A stretch of DNA of 34,704 nt from assembly GCA_021414065.1 (NCBI GenBank), contig JAIOPE010000031.1, positions 1 through 34,704 on the forward strand, given 5' to 3'. Positions 6,461 through 14,271 of the stretch are shown here, piece after piece (positions within the stretch are counted from its first letter, which is position 1; each line of letters starts with the position of its first letter). The position numbers and the translations under genes are program-made. The DNA is from Planctomycetota bacterium. Lineage in GTDB: Bacteria > Planctomycetota > JAJSAM01 > JAJVHW01. A model generated the notes under the pieces. The model was not told the origin of the DNA, made no database searches, and was given only the letters and a program-made list of their open reading frames with translations.

Positions 6461-7688
6461 TCCGTAGGATCTCGTCGTCCATCGCCTGCATGCCGGGCCC
6501 GGCGATCCTCTCGAGATGATCGAAGGACTGCCCGGCGTCGGCGCCGACGATGCCGTCGGAGTACGGGATGCCGACGCCGGCCAGCGCGAGCGACGTGGAC
6601 CGAAACGCTGCATCGACCGCCGTCATCGCCTTCAGCCCGCATCCGATCTTCGCGCCGTCGCAGATCATCCCGGCGACGTTCCCCACGAGGTTGTTCACCG
6701 CGCGGTTCCTCGCCTGTGCGTCGCCGTCCTGTAGGTCCACGAGTGCCACGGCGACGCCGATCCCGGCTGCATTCGACACCCCGCACACCGCCGACAGCCG
6801 GCCGAGTCGCGGCGTCGTGGCCGCGGTGACGAGACACGACACGGCGAGCGCGCGCGCGATCCGCTCCTCCGAGAAGCCCGACTCCCGGCCCCAGAGCAGG
6901 ATCGGCACGGTCGCGGTGATCCCCTTGTTGCCGGAGCCGGCGAGGCTCATCACAACGAAGTCCTCGCCGCTCATGCGGGCGTACACACCGGCGCAGACGA
7001 GACGACTGATGCGCGTCATCTGATCGAGGCCGATCAGCGTCCGGAACGACTCCGGGAGCAGCGTGAGCCCGTGGCGTGCGATCGCCAGGTTGCGCTCGGC
7101 GCCCGCAATCAGACGCGCACGGTCGCCCGGCGTGGCGTCGGCCGCAATCGCAACGAGTTCCTCGAGCGTCAGGCGCGACAACTCGTGGCCGACGGGCGCA
7201 TTGGTGCTCGAGCGTGCCGCGTGCGGCAAGTCGATGGGCACACCGTCGCGCTCCAATCGCGCGAGGTTCGTGTGGTCGCCGGCAATCACCGCTCGGCTCC
7301 GGCCTCCGGTGCGAACGACGCGACAGTCTGCGTAGAGTTCCCTCTTGGTCGTGTCCACCTCCACCGTCACCGCACGAGCGTCGATCAGCGCACCGGCAGC
7401 CGCGAGCACGTCGGGCGTGATGCCGGCGAAGCACTGCAGACCCGCCGTTGCGTCGGGAAGGCACGCTCCGATCGCGAGCGTCCAGAGGATGCCGGATCTC
7501 TTCCCGGAGTGCGGGATGCCGACTGCGTAGCAGTTCTTGTAGAGGCGCACGTCGCAGACGAGGTGGACGGACACCACCGCGCCATCGATCAGGTTCGATG
7601 CGTTGGCCGCGGCGCAAGCCACCGACGCCGGCTCCGTGCATCCGAGTGCGGGCACCCATTCGCGATCGAGGATCTGGGAGAGTTGCAT
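6408..7688 (-). CDS. cyuA: L-cysteine desulfidase, CyuA/UPF0597 family
   Basis: The 426-residue protein matches the iron-sulfur cysteine desulfidase family (E. coli CyuA, formerly YhaM). That family converts cysteine to pyruvate, ammonia and sulfide and is related to the alpha part of Fe-S serine dehydratases. Visible hallmarks are LGCTEPASVA with Cys17, LSAVCGVSNAAG with Cys302, and GMICDGAKIGCGLKA with Cys343 and Cys350, the likely cluster ligands. MSLAGSGNKGITATVPI is also family-typical. The ATG at 7688 has GAGG eight bases upstream; earlier in-frame codons give no family similarity. Length is normal. The gene faces the thioesterase gene and their 3' ends overlap by 53 bases. With tnaA nearby, this locus degrades two amino acids by beta-elimination using different cofactors. 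Confidence 0.88.
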   Translation of the reverse strand: MQLSQILDREWVPALGCTEPASVACAAANASNLIDGAVVSVHLVCDVRLYKNCYAVGIPHSGKRSGILWTLAIGACLPDATAGLQCFAGITPDVLAAAGALIDARAVTVEVDTTKRELYADCRVVRTGGRSRAVIAGDHTNLARLERDGVPIDLPHAARSSTNAPVGHELSRLTLEELVAIAADATPGDRARLIAGAERNLAIARHGLTLLPESFRTLIGLDQMTRISRLVCAGVYARMSGEDFVVMSLAGSGNKGITATVPILLWGRESGFSEERIARALAVSCLVTAATTPRLGRLSAVCGVSNAAGIGVAVALVDLQDGDAQARNRAVNNLVGNVAGMICDGAKIGCGLKAMTAVDAAFRSTSLALAGVGIPYSDGIVGADAGQSFDHLERIAGPGMQAMDDEILRIMQEKLRGACSPASAPQ

Positions 7689-7842
7689 GGGTGAACCTCG
7701 CGGGCCGGGGCCGCCCCAACGTGAGGCGGGCGTCCCGCAGACGCGAGACGACCGTGATGCTCGGCGCCGCCACCCTGATCGATGGTGACTCGCATCACGA
7801 TGCGCGCCCCCTGACCCCCGTACATTCCATAGATGGTCATCG

Positions 7843-8262
7843 ATGCGTAAGAACCTGGTCGTGCTCGGCGCGGTCGTCCTCGCGTTCGCCGCTGTCGCCG
7901 TCCTCAGGTCGCGCGACCGGCGGGCCGACGACGGCGCTCCGCATCCGCGCGACGGTCTCCCCCGCCTGATCGAGCGCGGCTCCGACAAGTGCGCCTCGTG
8001 CAAGGCGATGGAGCCGGTGCTCGACGAGCTGCGGCGGGACCACGCAGCCGCGCTCGACGTGGTCTTCATCGACGTCTGGAAGTCTCCGGAGCGTGCGGAG
8101 CCGTTCGGCGTCCGCGTGATCCCCACGCAGGTGTTCGTCGCGCCGGGCGGCGCGGAGCTCGGTCGCCACGAGGGGTTCTTCTCGGCCGCTCAGATCCGGG
8201 CACGGTTCGATGAGTTCGGGTACGCACTCGGAGTGCCGACCCCGGCACGGAGCGAGAGGTGA
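7843..8262 (+). CDS. Membrane-anchored thioredoxin-like protein
   Basis: The 139-residue product has one N-terminal membrane segment (residues 4-21, LVVLGAVVLAFAAVAVL) followed by a thioredoxin fold. The active site is SDKCASCKAM with Cys50 and Cys53. VVFIDVWKSPERAEPFGVRVIPTQVFV contains the cis-Pro of the fold (IPT). The topology places the fold outside the cytoplasmic membrane, where it would exchange disulfides with substrates or with the next gene's product. That gene starts at a GTG overlapping this TGA. It heads a five-gene plus-strand unit. No strong ribosome binding site precedes the ATG. Confidence 0.85.
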   Translation: MRKNLVVLGAVVLAFAAVAVLRSRDRRADDGAPHPRDGLPRLIERGSDKCASCKAMEPVLDELRRDHAAALDVVFIDVWKSPERAEPFGVRVIPTQVFVAPGGAELGRHEGFFSAAQIRARFDEFGYALGVPTPARSER

Positions 8263-8957
8263 CCGCGCTCGTCACCGCATTCACCGACGCTCTGGAGGGT
8301 TCGTTGGTCCTGGCGGTGGCGGCGGCGCTCGTGTGGGGCGTGCTCAGCATCGTGCTCAGTCCCTGCCACCTCGCGAGCATCGGACTGGCAGCCGGGTTCC
8401 TCGGCATCTACGACGCGGCACCTCGCGCCCGCGCGGCGACCTTGGCGGCGGTGTTCGCGGTCGGCATCCTCGTGACGATCGCGGGGGCCGGCGCGCTCAC
8501 CGTCGCGGCCGGCCGGATCGCAGGCGATCTCGGACCCTGGCCCAACTACATCGTCGCGATCGTCTTCGCGGCGGTCGGGCTGTACCTGCTCGACGTGATC
8601 ACCCTGCCCGATTTCGGGCGCCGGTTCGACGGGCTCCGGCGACACGGACTCGCGTCGGCGTTCGTCCTGGGTGTCCTCTTCGGCACCGCGCTCGGTCCGT
8701 GCGCGTTCGCGTTCATGGCGCCGATGCTCGGCATCGTCTTCAAGTGGGCGGGCACCGACACCGAACGCGCCGTCGCAGTCGTCGCGGCATTCGGGCTCGG
8801 CCACTGTGCGGCAATCGTCATCGGCACGACGTCGATCCACCGCGTGCAGGACGCGCTCCGCTGGAGTGCCAACGCCCGCGCCGCCAAGTGGACGCGTGCG
8901 AGCCTCGGCGTGGCGCTCATCGCCACGGGACTTTGGTTCTTCTGGTCGGCGCCCTAG
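8259..8957 (+). CDS. CcdA/DsbD-type transmembrane electron carrier
   Basis: The 232-residue protein has six or so hydrophobic helices and the two family-defining half-sites: VLSPCHLASIG with Cys36 and ALGPCAFAFMAPM with Cys148. In the CcdA and DsbD families this Cys pair carries electrons from cytoplasmic thioredoxin to proteins outside. A further Cys183 lies in GLGHCAAIV. The gene begins with GTG overlapping the previous TGA by four bases, giving translational coupling to the anchored thioredoxin, its likely partner. There are no cytochrome c maturation genes here, so a service role for the downstream permease is more likely. I do not assign ccdA as a symbol because several subfamilies share these motifs. 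Confidence 0.85.
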   Translation: MTALVTAFTDALEGSLVLAVAAALVWGVLSIVLSPCHLASIGLAAGFLGIYDAAPRARAATLAAVFAVGILVTIAGAGALTVAAGRIAGDLGPWPNYIVAIVFAAVGLYLLDVITLPDFGRRFDGLRRHGLASAFVLGVLFGTALGPCAFAFMAPMLGIVFKWAGTDTERAVAVVAAFGLGHCAAIVIGTTSIHRVQDALRWSANARAAKWTRASLGVALIATGLWFFWSAP

Positions 8958-8975
8958 AGAGGACACCTCCCCCCT

Positions 8976-9944
8976 TTGTTCGACGCACTCGCAGACCTGC
9001 TCGTCTTCCGGCTCGGCGGCCTTTCCGCCGACACGCCGTTCGGCGCCGCGCTGCACTTCTTCGTGATGGACGTGGTCAAGATCCTCGTCCTGCTCTCGGG
9101 GATCATCTACGTGATGGGGCTCCTTCGGACGATGCTCGCGCCGGAGCGCGTGCGCGACTTCGTGAAGGGTCGGCCGGCGTTCGTCGCCCGCGGACTTGCC
9201 GTCGTTCTCGGTGCGGTGACGCCCTTCTGCTCGTGTTCGTCGGTGCCGCTCTTCATCGGGTTCGTCGAAGCCGGCATTCCGCTCGGCGTGACACTTTCGT
9301 TCCTGATCGCGTCGCCGATGATCAACGAGGTGGCGGTGGTGCTGCTCGCCGGGGTCATCGGCTGGAAACTGACGGCGCTGTATGTCGTCACCGGCATGAC
9401 GGTCGCGTTCGTCGGCGGCATCGTTCTCGAGCGCTTTCGGCCGGAGCGGTGGGTCGAACCGTACGTGTTCCAGATGCAGGTCGGCGCCGCGCCGGTCGTC
9501 GCCGAGGACCGCTCGTTCCGAGCGAGGCGCGTCTTCGCCGCGGGTCAGGTCCGCGAGATCCTGGGTCGGGTCTGGAAGTTCGTACTGGTCGGCGTGGGCG
9601 TGGGCGCGGCGATCCACGGGTACGTTCCGCAGGACTTCCTCGCAGGTCTGACGAAGGACGGCGGCGTGCTGTCCGTCGCATCGGCCGTCGCGATCGGTGT
9701 GCCGCTCTACTCCGACGCGGTGGGAATCGTTCCGATCGCACAGGCGTTGCTCTCGAAGGGTGTTCCGATCGGCACCGTGCTCGCGTTCATGATGGCGGTG
9801 ACCGCGCTCTCGCTGCCCGAGATGATCATCCTCCGGAAGGTCGTGCGTTGGCCGCTCCTCGGCCTGTTCGCGGCCTACTTGGCGATCGCGTTCATCGGCG
9901 TCGGGCTCGTGTTCAATGCGATCGGCCTCGTCCCGGTCCACTGA
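8976..9944 (+). CDS. Predicted permease, ArsP / UPF0718 (DUF318) family
   Basis: The 322-residue membrane protein contains the family signature: VTPFCSCSSVPLFIGF with Cys85 and Cys87, then GVTLSFLIASPMINEVAV, and in the second half IGVPLYSDAVGIVPIAQALL. ArsP members export trivalent organoarsenicals, but many relatives have no known substrate. The two halves each carry about four helices around a soluble loop (residues 145-180). The start is TTG at 8976 with GAGAGGA about ten bases upstream; a later ATG (residue 31) would remove the first helix. No ArsR-type regulator or arsenate reductase is visible, so an arsenic role is only one possibility. Its position between CcdA and a thioredoxin suggests that the Cys pair is kept reduced by them. 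Confidence 0.82.
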   Translation: MFDALADLLVFRLGGLSADTPFGAALHFFVMDVVKILVLLSGIIYVMGLLRTMLAPERVRDFVKGRPAFVARGLAVVLGAVTPFCSCSSVPLFIGFVEAGIPLGVTLSFLIASPMINEVAVVLLAGVIGWKLTALYVVTGMTVAFVGGIVLERFRPERWVEPYVFQMQVGAAPVVAEDRSFRARRVFAAGQVREILGRVWKFVLVGVGVGAAIHGYVPQDFLAGLTKDGGVLSVASAVAIGVPLYSDAVGIVPIAQALLSKGVPIGTVLAFMMAVTALSLPEMIILRKVVRWPLLGLFAAYLAIAFIGVGLVFNAIGLVPVH

Positions 9945-9975
9945 TCGGGCTCGAACTCGAAGAAGGAGAGGTTCC

Positions 9976-10227
9976 ATGGAGATCAAGGTGATCGGCCCCG
10001 GGTGCTCCAGGTGCCGGACGGCCATGAAACTGATCGAGTCGGTCGTCGCGGAGCGCGCGCCCGGCGTGCGCGTCTCGAAGGTCGAGGACCTGACCGAGAT
10101 GATCCGCCTCGGCCTGATGTCCACGCCTGCTGTTCTCGTGGACGGTCGCGTCGTCCTCAGCGGACGTGTGCCGTCCCGCGCCGAAATCGAGTCCTGGCTG
10201 GCGCCGGCGCCGACGGAGCGCACGTGA
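9976..10227 (+). CDS. Small thioredoxin-fold protein (redox-active disulfide protein 2 type)
   Basis: This 83-residue cytoplasmic protein opens MEIKVIGPGCSRCRTAM, with the Cys10-x-x-Cys13 site of the minimal thioredoxin/glutaredoxin family known from TM0996 and MTH895. MSTPAVLVDGRVVLSGRVPSRAEIESWL carries the cis-Pro loop and last strand. AAGGAGAG lies six bases before the ATG. Family members often sit beside ArsP-like permeases, as here. It lacks a signal peptide, so it works on the opposite membrane face from the thioredoxin at 7843. Confidence 0.88.
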   Translation: MEIKVIGPGCSRCRTAMKLIESVVAERAPGVRVSKVEDLTEMIRLGLMSTPAVLVDGRVVLSGRVPSRAEIESWLAPAPTERT

Positions 10228-10291
10228 GATGATCCCGCTCGACGATCCGTCCCAGAAGCTCCCGCATCCCCCCGCGCCCCGGAGACGATCC

Positions 10292-10393
10292 ATGTTCGAC
10301 GACGTGAAGCCACTGCTGATCTTCGGAGGCATCTTCGCCGCGTGGTTCGCTCTGAACCGCTGGGTGTTGCCGCGGTTCGGCGTCCGCACTTGA
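10292..10393 (+). CDS. 33-residue single-pass membrane peptide
   Basis: MFDDVKPLLIFG begins a 33-residue peptide with one membrane helix (about residues 8-25) ending PRFGVRT. GGAG precedes the ATG by eight bases. A second in-frame ATG at 10229 directly follows the previous stop and would give 54 residues with a Pro/Arg-rich head, but its ribosome binding site is poorer. Charged residues at both ends (Asp/Lys before, Arg after) fit a real membrane peptide rather than chance. It is the last gene of the thiol-permease unit and could be a small subunit of the permease or CcdA protein. It would be missed by usual length cut-offs. Confidence 0.6.
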   Translation: MFDDVKPLLIFGGIFAAWFALNRWVLPRFGVRT

Positions 10394-10406
10394 ATGTCGA
10401 ACTCGT

Positions 10407-10423
10407 GCTCCGCGGAGCGGAGC
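10407..10423. terminator. 7-bp hairpin between convergent genes
   Basis: GCTCCGC and GCGGAGC flank a GGA loop, 14 bases after the stop of the membrane peptide and 55 bases before the stop of the opposing gene. There is no U-run, so termination is inferred from position and stem strength. Confidence 0.4.
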
Positions 10424-10477
10424 GAGCCGAAGACTCAGCCGGAGGAGACTGCCGCCCCAGACACCGCGCCGACTCCG

Positions 10478-11800
10478 TCAGAACCGAAACGATGAGCGGG
10501 CCTTCTTCCACCACTCGGCCCAGGCCTTTCGGTCGGGCCCGAACTTCTGGTCGGTGAGCTTCGTGAGCGACGCAATGATGTCCGGGCGAAGGGCGCCCAT
10601 GCGGTCCTCGGACGTGATCGTGAACGTCTCGAGAAGCGCGTCCACCGCCGACGCGTCGCGGATCTTCCCGAGGGCCGCGATCTTCGCCTTCGCGGCGGCG
10701 AGCGCGTACTCGCCGATGCGCTGGTTCCACCAGTCCTTCGAGATCGGGTCCACCGCGCGCGGGTCGCCGATGTCGCCGAGCGCCTCGATCACCTTCAGGT
10801 AGACGCGGATCTCCTTCTCGTTCGCGGCGAGTGCCACGACGAGCGCTGCGACGACGTTCGGGCGCTTCATCAGGCCCAGCGTGACCGCGGCCTTCTCACG
10901 GATGTCGAGCGACGCGTCCTTCAGCCCGAGCTTCGCGACGGCGGCAGACGCCAGGTCGCTCTCGAGGTCTCCCACTTCGCGCAGCTTCGCGGCCTTCGTC
11001 GCTTCGTCGAAGCCCTTCCATCCCTTCTCGAACTCGTCCACCTTCGCCTTGATCGCAGCGGCGTCGAGTGGCTCCGGAGTGGCGACGCGGTCGTTCACGA
11101 GTTGGTACTCAAGCTGGAACTCGGTGGACTTCCCGTTCGCCGTGAGCCGCACGACGGTCGGGAGCTGGAAGCCCCGGACGTCGCGGAAGACGTCGTACGT
11201 CGAGACGTACACCGACTTGTCGCCGACCGAGACGTCGATCCCGCGCACCTGGAATCCCTTCGGCGTGAACTCGTGGGTCCACGCGCGCTTCACGGTGTCG
11301 GCGAACGTCGCGTCGAGGACGCGGTCCGTCGCCGCGTCGAACGACACGCGGAACGCGCCGCCCGCCTTCGCCGTGCCGGTGAGCACATTGAGCGGCGGCG
11401 CGGACTCGAGCGCGAGCCCTTCGGCACCTTCGATCGCGGGGAAGCAGACTGCGCCGGTCGTCTCGCGCCAGAGCCCCGTGAGCGAGTCACGCAGGGGCTT
11501 CCGCAGGACCTCCATCGTGTCTTGGAAGTCGAACTCCTCGCGGTCCGGCGCGGTGAACGAGTAGGTGAACGCGGCGGAGTCGCGCACGAGCATCACGTTG
11601 TCATCGTCGGAGCGCCGCAGCTTCACTCGGGCCTTGAACGACTGGAGCCCCGCGGCCGTGAGGTCGGCGTGCTTCGCGTGCGCGGCCTTCAGGAACGCGG
11701 CGGGGTCAGGGGCGTCCGGAGGCGTCGGTGCGGCGGAAGCCGCGGACATCGCCAGGGGGACGAGGCAGAGGACGGACGCGAACCGGACGAGTGCGGACAT
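10478..11800 (-). CDS. Exported protein with HEAT-like repeats
   Basis: The 440-residue product begins with a signal peptide (residues 1-23, ending SAASAAP). GGGAGG lies eight bases before the ATG; frame extensions upstream have no signal sequence. Residues 30-250 form a beta-rich domain reminiscent of outer-membrane lipoprotein-sorting LolA-like folds (FDFQDTMEVLRKPLRDSLTGLW, then VSTYDVFRDVRGFQLPTVVRL), but I cannot confirm that. Residues 290-420 contain helical pairs of the HEAT type: DASLDIREKAAVTLGLMKRPNVV, IRVYLKVIEALGDIGDPRAVDPI and AKAKIAALGKIRDASAVDALLE. The end, DRKAWAEWWKKARSSF, matches a tail often found after HEAT repeats in planctomycete proteins. Function unknown; probably periplasmic. 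It lies downstream of two minus-strand genes. Confidence 0.8.
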   Translation of the reverse strand: MSALVRFASVLCLVPLAMSAASAAPTPPDAPDPAAFLKAAHAKHADLTAAGLQSFKARVKLRRSDDDNVMLVRDSAAFTYSFTAPDREEFDFQDTMEVLRKPLRDSLTGLWRETTGAVCFPAIEGAEGLALESAPPLNVLTGTAKAGGAFRVSFDAATDRVLDATFADTVKRAWTHEFTPKGFQVRGIDVSVGDKSVYVSTYDVFRDVRGFQLPTVVRLTANGKSTEFQLEYQLVNDRVATPEPLDAAAIKAKVDEFEKGWKGFDEATKAAKLREVGDLESDLASAAVAKLGLKDASLDIREKAAVTLGLMKRPNVVAALVVALAANEKEIRVYLKVIEALGDIGDPRAVDPISKDWWNQRIGEYALAAAKAKIAALGKIRDASAVDALLETFTITSEDRMGALRPDIIASLTKLTDQKFGPDRKAWAEWWKKARSSFRF

Positions 11801-11842
11801 CAACGGACCTCCCGATCGGACGCCGCGGCGACGACTCGGCCG

Positions 11843-11859
11843 GCCAGCGATCCGCTGGC
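11843..11859. terminator. 7-bp hairpin upstream of the HEAT-protein gene
   Basis: GCCAGCG and CGCTGGC pair around a three-base loop in the 112-base gap after the stop of the upstream minus-strand gene. It could end that transcript or act as an operator; no U-run follows. Confidence 0.3.
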
Positions 11860-11912
11860 TGGGTACCCCGGCCGCAGCCGGCAGGTTGCGGCGTTGTCGG
11901 TCGCCGCTGTCG

Positions 11913-12542
11913 TCACTTCGTCGCATGCGCCGCGCAGAAGTGCCGCGCTCCGTCGCCCCAGTTGAACTCGCCTGGAACAACCGCCTCACACGTCTTGCAG
12001 AGCGCCGGGATCGTCTCCCCCGCCGACACGATCGCTGCGCGGATCGCGGTGGCGGCCTCGGCGCTCGGCACTGCGACCAGCGTGCGCCCGTCGGGGCAGG
12101 GCACCAGATACACCTTCAGCCATCGTCGACGGAACGCGCTCACGAACAGCCCAACGAGGCTCACGAGAATCCACCCGACGACCAGCACGCCGGCCGAAGC
12201 GCCGATCCGCTCGTGCAGGAACGGACCCCCGATCGGCACGAAGACCATCGACGCTGCGAACGATGCGAGCCACGCGAGGAGTACCCACAGCGATCGCCGC
12301 AGCAACCGTACGCCTTCCTCAGAGATCGGGACGGTCGCGGCGGCCATCGACGAGAGCGACGGCTTCGCGATCAGCTCCCCCCGTCCGCCCGCCCCGGACG
12401 GGCGGGTCTCAATCGCGCCGAACAGGATCCTCCGAGTTTCTGTCCGCCCGTTCGTCGGTCGCCCGCTCACGAGACACACCGGCGGAAGAAGCCCCTCGAC
12501 CGCCCATCGCGTGGGAACGGCGAGCTTGACCGGCTTGGGCAT
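11913..12542 (-). CDS. Membrane protein of unknown function with C-terminal Cys motif
   Basis: The 209-residue protein starts MPKPVKLAVPTRW with GGAGG nine bases upstream. The N-terminal third includes PPVCLVSGRPT, resembling a short metal-binding or zinc-ribbon-like start. Two membrane segments lie at about residues 85-105 and 112-135. The C-terminus carries LCKTCEAVVPGEFNW and HFCAAH, so four Cys/His-type ligands (C-x-x-C and C-x-x-H) could bind zinc outside the membrane region. I do not recognise a named family. It follows the haem-motif lipoprotein gene by 39 bases on the same strand and may be cotranscribed. Confidence 0.75.
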   Translation of the reverse strand: MPKPVKLAVPTRWAVEGLLPPVCLVSGRPTNGRTETRRILFGAIETRPSGAGGRGELIAKPSLSSMAAATVPISEEGVRLLRRSLWVLLAWLASFAASMVFVPIGGPFLHERIGASAGVLVVGWILVSLVGLFVSAFRRRWLKVYLVPCPDGRTLVAVPSAEAATAIRAAIVSAGETIPALCKTCEAVVPGEFNWGDGARHFCAAHATK

Positions 12543-12550
12543 CGGTGATC

Positions 12551-12580
12551 CTCCTCGGCGGCGCGGACGCGGCGGAGGAG
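12551..12580 (-). promoter_or_regulatory. Second possible RBS-occluding hairpin
   Basis: CTCCTC and GAGGAG arms (plus 12551-12556 and 12575-12580) flank an 18-base loop. On the minus strand the second arm is the ribosome binding site of the 11913-12542 gene. The layout repeats that seen at 4448-4477, but the stem is one pair shorter. Confidence 0.35.
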
Positions 12581-12581
12581 T

Positions 12582-14021
12582 CTACTTCCCGCCGTGGCGG
12601 ACTTTCTCCCACTGTTTCGCAACGTCGAACGTCTTGACCTCGGGCGGGTGGTGGCAGGCGGACACGCAAAGCGACCGGCCGCCGTCACGATTCGGCGTCC
12701 GGACCTTCGGGTCGGCGACGTGCGCCGCGCTCCCGCCGTGGCAGGCCTCGCAGCCGACGCCCATCGCATCGGCGTCGAACGTTCCGGTCGCGGTGACGGC
12801 GCCCAGTGCGCCCGGCGTCCCCGCGGCGACCGTCGCCGTCGGCGCGTGCGGCACGTCCACGAGGTGGCACGGGACGCAGTCGGGGTCGCGGTTGGCCTTC
12901 TTCTCGACGAGGATCCTCATCGCGTTGCCGTGGAGCGACGCCTTCCAGACGGCGTAGTCGGCCCCGTGGCACGACTCGCAGGACTTCGAACCGGCGAAAG
13001 ACGCCGCGCGCTTCGCGGCGACGATCTTGTCCACGAACTGCGTGTCGAGGCCGGCGACGTCGTCCTTGTACCGGCGGATGATCGCGGCCATCTCCGTGTC
13101 TTCGGGGACCTTCTCGTCGAGCCAGGCGCGCCACGTGAACGCCGGCTTCAGCGAAGCGTCGAAGTCGATTCGCGAGACGTACTGACCGAGGTGCCCGACG
13201 ACGCCGAGCAGCGCACGCCCCGCAGCGTCGAAGGTGACGTCAGGATCGGGCGTCGCTCCGGCGAGGACGAGGCTCACGCCCTCGGCAGACTCTGCAATCG
13301 CGCGGGCGTCGGGCTCCGGGAGCGACGTCGCGACGATCACGGTGTCGGCCTTGCCCTCGAGGTCGTGCAGGGCGGACACGAGCGCGGCAACGGGAGGCGT
13401 GACGTGCCACCCGGCCGGCGGAAGCGCGATCGGCTCCGTCAGACCGATTACCGCGACGCGGCGACCGTCGGGCAGCACCCGAACCCACCACGGTTCGAAG
13501 AGCGGATTCCCGTCCGGGCCGGTGACGTTCGCGGAGACCACGCGCAGTCCCCGCGCCTTCGCGCCGGAGACGAACGCCTCGCCGTCCACGATCTCGCCGC
13601 GCCCGGGGACGACCACGTCGTACTTGAGTGCCGCGAGCGCGTCGAGGGCGGCTTCGCGGCGGAGTCGTCGCAGGTCGCCGGACCCGGAGGTGATGTTCCC
13701 CAGGTCGATCGTCAGGTCGTTCGGCCCACGGAGCCCGCGCAGATACGTCCCCCGCCGCGCGATCCCGCCGATCTGACCCGACTCGCAACCGCACGTCTCG
13801 AGATACCCCTGCGTCTCACCGGTCGCGAGCACGCGAAGTGCGACGTCGCGCTTGTCGCCGAGATCCTCGACGGCGGATCGGCGTTCCGTCTTCGTGCTGT
13901 TGCACGCGGCGAGGCCCGACGCGAGCGCGACCGTCGCGAGCATGGCGGCGACGATTGCGCCAGGCACGGAGGGAAACGCGCGGCGCACGGAGGGACGGGT
14001 GGGCGGGTTCGGCGGCGTCAT
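12582..14021 (-). CDS. Haem-motif lipoprotein with degenerate 5'-nucleotidase-like domain
   Basis: This 479-residue protein has a lipobox (LAAC, Cys40) after a hydrophobic segment, so it should be a lipoprotein. Residues 65-320 resemble the UshA/5'-nucleotidase metallophosphatase domain: GETQGYLETCGCESGQIGGIARR stands where that family has its Asp-x-His start, and IDLGN and GRGEI stand for DAGD and GNHE. The usual metal ligands are therefore missing. Residues 340-460 resemble the cytochrome c554-type domain, with CESCH (348-352), CVPCH (382-386), CEACH (424-428) and a nonstandard CVSACH (452-457). Three or four haems are expected, implying electron transfer outside the cytoplasm. The ATG at 14021 has a poor ribosome binding site, so the exact start is less sure. 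It is divergent from the SGNH gene. Confidence 0.82.
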   Translation of the reverse strand: MTPPNPPTRPSVRRAFPSVPGAIVAAMLATVALASGLAACNSTKTERRSAVEDLGDKRDVALRVLATGETQGYLETCGCESGQIGGIARRGTYLRGLRGPNDLTIDLGNITSGSGDLRRLRREAALDALAALKYDVVVPGRGEIVDGEAFVSGAKARGLRVVSANVTGPDGNPLFEPWWVRVLPDGRRVAVIGLTEPIALPPAGWHVTPPVAALVSALHDLEGKADTVIVATSLPEPDARAIAESAEGVSLVLAGATPDPDVTFDAAGRALLGVVGHLGQYVSRIDFDASLKPAFTWRAWLDEKVPEDTEMAAIIRRYKDDVAGLDTQFVDKIVAAKRAASFAGSKSCESCHGADYAVWKASLHGNAMRILVEKKANRDPDCVPCHLVDVPHAPTATVAAGTPGALGAVTATGTFDADAMGVGCEACHGGSAAHVADPKVRTPNRDGGRSLCVSACHHPPEVKTFDVAKQWEKVRHGGK

Positions 14022-14271
14022 CGGTCCCGACGCTACCGGACCACGGCCAGCGCGGTCGAGCGGTGGCCGGGCGTCGCGTGTCGATCCAATGCGACGTGGT
14101 GTGACGGGTGTCGCGGCGGTGCAACGTCGCAATTCGACGACATCGGGGCGATCGCGAGCCGCCGCCAGGCTCGCCGCGAGGCTGCGGAAGGCACTCACCC
14201 GGCGCTTTGCCCGTCTCGGTCCGCGCCGTGCGATGGAAGTGCGACGACATCCCACTTCGACGAGGAGCCCC

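Noticed and set aside
8190..10730. An 846-codon minus-strand open frame
   Set aside because: Charged low-complexity translation (Glu/Arg/His) opposite the permease operon, whose members have recognisable families.
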